DNA of 64,000 nucleotides, from positions 474,501 to 538,500 of the forward strand of contig JAINUG010000306.1 of NCBI GenBank assembly GCA_029706075.1, in the 5' to 3' direction. Below the pieces are notes generated by a model. The model did no database searches, was not told the DNA's origin, and worked only from the letters and a program-made list of their open reading frames with translations. Within the stretch, counting starts at the first letter, position 1. Every line of letters starts with the position of its first letter. Below are positions 57,360-64,000 of the stretch, piece after piece. The translations under genes and the position numbers were made by a program. The stretch comes from Aldrovandia affinis. Its lineage: Eukaryota > Chordata > Actinopteri > Notacanthiformes > Halosauridae.

Positions 57360-58250
57360 GGAGACGGGCGGAGCCACTGGGTCACATCCACAGCATAAGA
57401 TCCGCCCTCTCTTTGTCCCGCTTTAGGGAATGCTCCCCCCGCCCCTCCCAGAAATGTAAATGTACCGTAAAACCAACAACAACATGACAAGCAAAAATGG
57501 AGTATCCCCCCCTCCCTGCTTCTCAAACCCCCCCCATACCCTGACCATTCTCAGATACCCTTAGGATTGTAAATCACCCCTTCTCTCTTTCTTCCATAAT
57601 TTCTTTATGTTCCTTTTAAGGAATTGCACCTTTTCAAACTCCATTTCTGAACACAAGGGTTTGTTGTGGGGTTCATTAATGGATGGAGAGGCTTTAGAAG
57701 AATACCCTGATTTGGTATAATGTTAATGATGGAATTTTATGCTTTAAATGATGTATTGTTTTGTTGTAGGTGATAAATGGAAATATTTCATTTTCTTATT
57801 TTAGAGTATACTATTGTTATTGTTTTCATTATTTTAATATGATGTAGCTGAACTGCATTATTTTTTCACTTAAATATTGGAGAATTGGAGAAGAATTGGA
57901 ATTTAAACTGGAATCATGGCCCAATTCTATAAGAACAACTGACACCCACTTTTCATTTGTTGTCGCTGTTAAAAACAGACAGACTTAAATTTAGAACTAC
58001 TTAACAACCACTGTGATCCCCCAAACACACGTCATCTGTAAGCAATTTGTTTTGAAATAGGACGTTATTGTTTTTATACACGGGAGATGAGGGGGAGGTT
58101 GAGGCTGAAGTGGGCATTTTGCTCAATTTGTTTGAAGAGGCATCAGTGCATTGGACTGACTGGAAAAGCACTAGAACATTCTCACATCTTTATATGGATG
58201 ACCCCAAATGATTGTCCATTTTCATGATACATGCACATATATGTGCACAT

Positions 58251-58333
<83 letters not shown>
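58251..58333 (+). repeat. (AC)n microsatellite in the 3' UTR region
   Basis: About 40 uninterrupted AC units. Confidence 0.95.
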
Positions 58334-58337
<4 letters not shown>

Positions 58338-58848
58338 GGAGAATACTTGGATAGCTAGTTCTTTATTTATTTATTTATTTATTGTATTCATTTATCAAAT
58401 TTGTCTTTCTGGTTTATATTTGGCAAGACAAAATATGCCTATATGTTTATGACAGTGGCGGAGGTCCATAAAACCTTTCGATACATCTACAAATTTGTTG
58501 AGTCAAACTCCTGTCTCTTTTAGACAGTGGCACTTCAAGAGTAACATGCTGTAGCTGCCTACCACAAATGTATATCTTGCTAAATGTGTTACTGAGGTAA
58601 CCCTATGGCTCAGTACTGAATACTCATTAACTGTACCACTACCTAAAAAAAGATGGAATAATAATCAGAAGTCCTTTATTTAAAGAAAGCATGCAAATTT
58701 GGTGTACGCTACCGTATTTGTGTTGTTCCTGTTTTTGCTTTTGATAAAACAAAAATGTTGCAGTTTAATTGACAGTGTAGATACAAACAACTTAAATGGG
58801 GAAAAATGTAACCTTTTAATTTTTAATTTGTATCAATGCACCGTGCAG

Positions 58849-58854
58849 AATAAA
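58849..58854 (+). promoter_or_regulatory. candidate polyadenylation signal AATAAA
   Basis: A canonical hexamer about 1.5 kb after the aplp1 stop. Two more overlapping copies lie at 58962-58971 after an A-rich tract. That tract is genomic and could prime false cDNA ends. Confidence 0.5.
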
Positions 58855-58922
58855 ACATCTTATCTTGTGCTGCTCAGAGAGGGAACATTTTTAAAACATG
58901 GCTGATTGAAAACGGACTGTTG

Positions 58923-58960
58923 TAAAAAAAAAAAAAAAAAAGAAAAGAAAAAAAAAAAAA
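58923..58960 (+). repeat. A-rich tract
   Basis: Two long runs of A separated by AAAGAAAAG. It may be a LINE/SINE tail or simple sequence. Confidence 0.8.
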
Positions 58961-58999
58961 GAATAAATAAAAACCAGCACAACAAAGACAACATTACAT

Positions 59000-61743
59000 T
59001 AACTTCTGACTGAATGTATTTTAGGTAGACCTATAGAACTACGTTTCTTTCATATGTGCACCACTGTCATAGTAATCCCTTTCACAAAAAGCTACACACT
59101 TCATTAGCCAACCCATTATAGAAATACCTTTGTTTATATTTTACAATGGTAACGCACCACTTGTTGTTTCTTGTTTTTGGGTCAGTGACATGTACAAAGA
59201 CAGTGAAATATATATTCACTCAAAATTAATTTTGGTGCAGATTTGAAGTGAATACAACAAATCAAGGCAATGTTATGTTTATCCTGATAGGAAGCACTTG
59301 CTACACAGAGAGGCCTAGCAATGTCAAAGCCTGGGGCCACAGTAGATCCTGTAGCCTAGAGTAGGTGACGCATATGTAAAGCAAACTAAAAAAAACTAAA
59401 AAATGTGTCAAGTATTTTTAGATGTTAACTGTTAAACACATCTTAATTCTGGCACACTGTAGCTCAGTAAGTCTTAATGCGTTTTCATGTGCCGTCAGTT
59501 AGTTCAAAATAATATCCATTTAAAATCTTAGCAGCAATGATGTGGAATGTTTTTTGTCTACTATAGATACTACTTTTTTAATTTATAATCCCCTCAAGGG
59601 AAAATTGGTTACATATTGACAAGGGAAAACTTGAGTCTGTCATGATTACTATTACTAATATTCCGTCTTTGTAAATAAAAATCAATGGTCCAGGTCAATC
59701 GTAAGCTTTTCAGAGGGGGCTTTAGACATTTTTTTGGTGTCAGGTTCAACTCTTGTGTGAAAAGACAAAAAATACAGGTGAAGTTGGCTATCAACACAGA
59801 CCCATACTGTCACTTCTGTATAGATATACCAGTCTGTGTTGCACTTACATGTGACCAACCCCAATCAATCTCTATTTTCCCCACTGCATCCTTCATACAG
59901 TTCACTTATTGACAGGAACCACACTTTCAAACACATCTTAGTAAAGTTTTTTGATCAGATCAAAAATAATCAAAACCTCCTTCATACTGAGATACATGTT
60001 TCTCTACTTTTATATGTGTTGTTCAAATACTCTTGTAATGTGCCAGCTTAATCAATTCACTGGTTGGAAATGCGCAAACAACGTAGAGAGGTGAAAGTTC
60101 AGTTAATTTATATACGTTTGTACAGCGTAGTTAGTGAATGACCGCACAGGACATTCATGGACGTGTCTTAGCATATTTCATCTTGACCACGTACTGATAT
60201 TTGGATTTAAAGTTCAAGAACCACAGACGAGAGTTGGCGATTTGTCCACATTGGCCTCCCAAAACTATCCCATGCACCAGCATTTGGCCGAGGTAGCTCA
60301 TTGTTTTGAGTTTTCAAATGACCCTTTCAATTGAATTATTAATGCCTTTTTATTTGCTGTTATTATTGCCCGTTCCCATGCTGTGTGTTCTGAGTATCAA
60401 TTTGTTATTCATCGGACAACATCGTTAGGCTTCTCTCTCTTTGAAATCGTGAGAGGTTGACACAGAAAAATCCTGATATCACCTCAAAAGCAGAATATAA
60501 GGCCGTTGCTTGACCAATTGACCATCATGTGGTGACACATAATACCAAGCAGAACTGCGACCAAATGGTATTCTTTTTGCCAGGGTTTTTACAGAAGGCA
60601 AGTTCTTCTAATTGGCATGAACTATGAGTCCAGTATCATTACAGCTGGTAGCATTATACATAAGCTGGTTAAACTACCTAAGCAAGTTGATCTTTGGTTT
60701 TATTTGGAATTTGACCAAAGATTTGCTCTTGGCGCTATTGGAAAAGTCTGTCTAATTTGCCTGATTTTGTTGAACAATGTCCAAGTGTATTATATGAGCC
60801 AGCCATCTGAGAAAGTAAACGTATTTATCGATTTCAAATAGTAATAAAATGACAAATGACCAAATGAAGCACTGAAACCTGTTTTCTTGTGACCTTGCCA
60901 TCTACTTCTGTGCCTGCTGAGAGAACTCGATAACCCTGATTGGGTAGATTATTCTTTGTTACCTGTAGGGGGCCAGGTGCATGTCAGATGGTCTGTGAGG
61001 TCAGACTCCCCTCCCATTTCTGGTCATGATATTTCAAAAAGGTATGTGAAGTCCACTGTAGAGGTGGTGTGTTTAACAAAAGAAAAAGAAAAGAAAAAAC
61101 ACTTCTTGCAATGGGATGTGGAGAGTGTAAACAGTAATTGGGTGTCACTGCAGTGTTGTTTGAACAGACACCACACTCTAAGGTTGAGATCTGGATTTAG
61201 ACTCCTCTGATTTGTGCCTTGTTGCCACTCAAACCACAATACCACAAATGATAGGCTATGTGACTAATGCCTGTGAACAACTATGGACAGACAGGAATAC
61301 TGTACAATGCAATTTGAAAAGCTAACTTGTCAAAGTGCCTGCGCTAATTTTGATGAAGTGAAGTGAAGGGTGAAGTGGAGAAGGCAGACTTTTGATCGCC
61401 AATGCTGCAACACCTAGTTAAGATCTGGCAGTCCAATAAGTGTGGGAAAAGGGCACTGGATCAAGGAGCAGTCAAGAAATGGATCCTCTCTAATCATACA
61501 GTCAGAAAGGCTTCGCCGAGTCAGCCCTACCTAGGTTAGGATAATTGTGGAAATGGTTCTCCTAGGGGGGGAAACAAATGTCTGTGACTGGATTGACAGA
61601 TGGAAACTACTTGTTTCCATGTGGCCTCTGAGGGTAAGGTTGACACAGCTTGGAAACTTGGAAAGCTAATGAGCGACAAGCTGTGACTTTCACACTGGAG
61701 TTATTTAAAACCTTCCATTTACCATTTTGAATTTTGAAACTAC
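59000..61743. other. no supported gene
   Basis: AT-rich downstream sequence. Short open frames on both strands show no recognisable domain. A TTTATAATCCCCTCAAGGGA segment near 59582 may be a small repeat fragment. Confidence 0.5.
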
Positions 61744-61775
61744 AGGTAGCTGCCAAAATAAAGGCAACACTTTGG
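61744..61775 (+). mobile_element. Tc1-like terminal repeat remnant
   Basis: CAGGTAGCTGCCAAAATAAA followed by GGCAACAC is one Tc1-like end without a body. Confidence 0.7.
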
Positions 61776-61788
61776 TAAGTGAGCGGGG

Positions 61789-62014
61789 ATGGGCAGTATT
61801 TCAAATACATGTATTTGAAACATGTATTTGCATTTATGTATTTCATATGTAATATGGGTTTCTCTCCTTTTTTTGAATGCTTTTTACCACTGTGCCACCT
61901 GCAAAGCAACCGATGCCTCCACCATTGTGATTGTAGTTTACATATAGCCTATACTTCTTTTGGAGGTGTTTTGAATTTTGTAACAAGATACATTTTCATG
62001 TAGTTTTGCCCATC
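61789..62014. mobile_element. hAT-like MITE
   Basis: It starts GGGATGGGCAGTATTTCAAA and ends GTAGTTTTGCCCATCCC, short inverted ends of the type seen in fish hAT MITEs. It carries the TGTGCCACCTGCAAAGCAAC block. Confidence 0.65.
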
Positions 62015-62176
62015 CCTGACTACAATAAAGATGGTGTAGGTGTTGGTTGCTTTGCAGGTGGCACAGAGGTAGAAACCATGCAAAAAAGAGGTGATAACCT
62101 TGTATTGCATATGAAATACATACATTCAAATACATACTTCAAATATATGTATTTGAAATACTGCCAATTTCTTCAG
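62015..62176. mobile_element. second, inverted copy of the same MITE
   Basis: GGTTGCTTTGCAGGTGGCAC and the closing TGTATTTGAAATACTGCC are the reverse complement of parts of 61789-61920, so the two copies form a head-to-head or tail-to-tail palindrome. Confidence 0.65.
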
Positions 62177-64000
62177 GGGAGGACACTCAAACAGCCCTGG
62201 CCTGGCCTGGGGGGCCTGCCAGAAAGGGGAGATACAGTACTATCCACCGGTACCAGCCCTGGAACCACCCGACGGACACTCGTGGTACTGCACCAGTTTA
62301 AATAATCCCTAATTTACTCAAGTGTTGACTCTATTTTGGCAGTTAGGTCCAGACTTACTCTGACCTATTACACTGTACACATTGGAGCTGATTTGTGTTA
62401 AGTTGGAAACGCAGTGATTCTAATGCAGGCTGCACTACCATCCATGAGCATTTTGTGGCTTTCATTCCCCCTCTACCTGAAGATGTGTGTTGTGTCTACA
62501 CCCACCTGTTCTTCCTGTTCATCCCGGTTACGCATGGGTACCTGAGACTTTTATTTGTTAATGACAACAGTAAATTGAGTGAGACAAAAAGTTAACCAAA
62601 AAAACTAAGAGAAACTAATATATATGAAACTGTCTTTTAAAATACACCCATGTCTTCAGTGTCTTTCTTTCTGTTCACCTTTTCATCTGTTTATCGTGGG
62701 ATGTGAGCTTCTTCTCAGCGACACTTTAAAGTTATCTGCTGTATTCTCTTCACTTTGGAATTTTCATTCATTTCAGAGGCGGCATTATGCAAACTGAGCT
62801 ATTTTTGAAATCGCATCACACCATAAATGCATTTCCCCTTGATAGCCAACATGAATAAACAAGGAGAAAGAAAATTTTAATATAATTTGTATTCCTTATT
62901 TTTTATTTGGTGGCAGTTTTGCTACCGTATACTTGTAGTGTGTATTCCACCTCAGTTATTTACGACATCTTTACATTCTCCAGGCCAAACACTGCAGTGT
63001 GTCTTATTAATGGTAAAATGATTTTCAGAACTTGGATGGTTGGTTTTAATGAGTGAAATGCTTTCTTTTTGTTTCCTTGTTGAATAAATTTTTGCTCTTT
63101 GTTCGCACTTGTGTGGCAGGTTACATGTGATAGATGACCCCATTGTGGCATGGAAATAGAAAAACCTGCTATATCAGTTCGCAAACACCACTGACATTAG
63201 TCTGGGCTGTGATAATCATGATTTTGTTGGGATTTAAACTCAGAACAATGATGATGTATTTGAAAATGACAACATTATTGTATTTTCATACTTTGCTGAT
63301 ATGTCCAATTGAGCAGATCACATTTTGTATATTTTTTAGATTAGATTAGATAATACTTTATTGTTTTACAGAAATGTATTTTGTGTCTCTAAGATGCTTT
63401 GTTCCTTCAACACTGACAATACACAGGTAATTACCCTCAGTAATTGCAAGGGGGTCCTATGATTGGGCTTAGTGCAGTTTATGAAGTCTTTTTGACTCAG
63501 TCCTTCTTGCAGAACACCCATGTGGTTAAGGTACAGCGGTTTGTTTCAGGGTCATTGCAGAGGCGTCTTGAACATTGCTCAAAAAACGTAACGTGTACAA
63601 GCTGAAAAATGCCAGACATCAATTCCAGATAAGACACAATGCCAGACAATACATAATATAAATGTAAATGTGGACCAATCAAAACACTACACGACCACGA
63701 GGAACAGTACTGTTAAGACAGGTCCATTCCTGCAATCTGGATTCACTCTGTTGATTGGCTGGGTACAGCCGGTCCCAAAGACACACAGGGAGAACATCAG
63801 AATTGTTAAGACTGGATAAAGGCTTCACCTGGTGTCTGAAAAACGATGAGGGTGAACAGCGTATGTTTTGCAACAGCGTATGTTTTGAAAACTGTCTTTG
63901 TGACAACAATTGGCAGTGGCACATCGATTTGGCAAGTTCATTTGGTTGGGAAGCAGCATAACTGAGACGGTCCCTCACCCAAAGTGTAGTTGGACATAGC
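62177..64000. other. no supported gene
   Basis: Unique AT-rich sequence. A TTAGATTAGATTAGATAATA segment at about 63338, followed by CTTTATTGTTTTACAGAAAT, resembles a dispersed repeat end. No coding evidence. Confidence 0.45.

Larger units (their letters stand above)
57360..58870 (+). other. probable aplp1 3' UTR
   Basis: Non-coding sequence after the stop codon. It is C-rich at first, then AT-rich, with an (AC)n tract at 58251-58333. The first canonical AATAAA after the stop is at 58849-58854, giving a 3' UTR of about 1.5 kb. The end is inferred from the signal only. Confidence 0.55.

Overview
The window reads as a stretch of a bony-fish (teleost) nuclear chromosome. The signs are one large intron-split vertebrate gene, Tc1-like DNA transposon remains with SPDLN..EHLW transposase blocks, two tRNA-derived SINE families, LINE 3' tails of the kind common in fish, and very abundant CT/GA, AC and ATT microsatellites. 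There is no sign of bacterial or viral gene organisation. The species cannot be named from sequence alone.

The one gene I can fully support is aplp1, an amyloid precursor-like protein, on the + strand from the start codon at 17958 to the stop ending at 57359. Seventeen coding exons with consensus splice sites and compatible phases join into one open frame of 2118 bases (705 residues). The protein has a signal peptide, a cysteine-rich E1 region, a long acidic linker, a helical E2 region, a single transmembrane segment and a cytoplasmic tail ending in a GYENPTY motif. There is no Kunitz inhibitor exon. The E2 region and the IQRDEL juxtamembrane motif point to APLP1. The last exon is more like APLP2.

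Layout. Positions 1-17460 are upstream and repeat-rich: a SINE, a (CT)n-tailed repeat, a LINE fragment, and a Tc1 relic split by a second transposon (11894-13918). A related transposon at 15815-17154 sits inside a SINE about 800 bases before the aplp1 start codon. Positions 17460-17957 hold the likely promoter and 5' UTR. Intron 1 (18024-42128, 24.1 kb) holds most of the non-coding sequence: a (GA)n repeat that is the inverted partner of the one at 4822, a 40-bp minisatellite, a CpG-rich segment near 29.6 kb, unique AT/GC-mixed stretches that could be regulatory, and a second inverted repeat pair. Positions 42129-57359 carry exons 2-17 with short introns that are often packed with CT repeats at their 3' ends. 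Positions 57360-59000 hold the 3' UTR and polyadenylation signals. The rest to 64000 has a palindromic hAT-like MITE cluster and no gene I can support.

I did not find a novel multi-gene system. The most useful observations are two in-frame NAGNAG tandem acceptors in aplp1, a GRGDS motif in the linker, two long inverted repeat pairs (one spanning the promoter and exon 1), and two members of one Tc1/mariner-type family with a D-35-E catalytic spacing and dated nested insertions.
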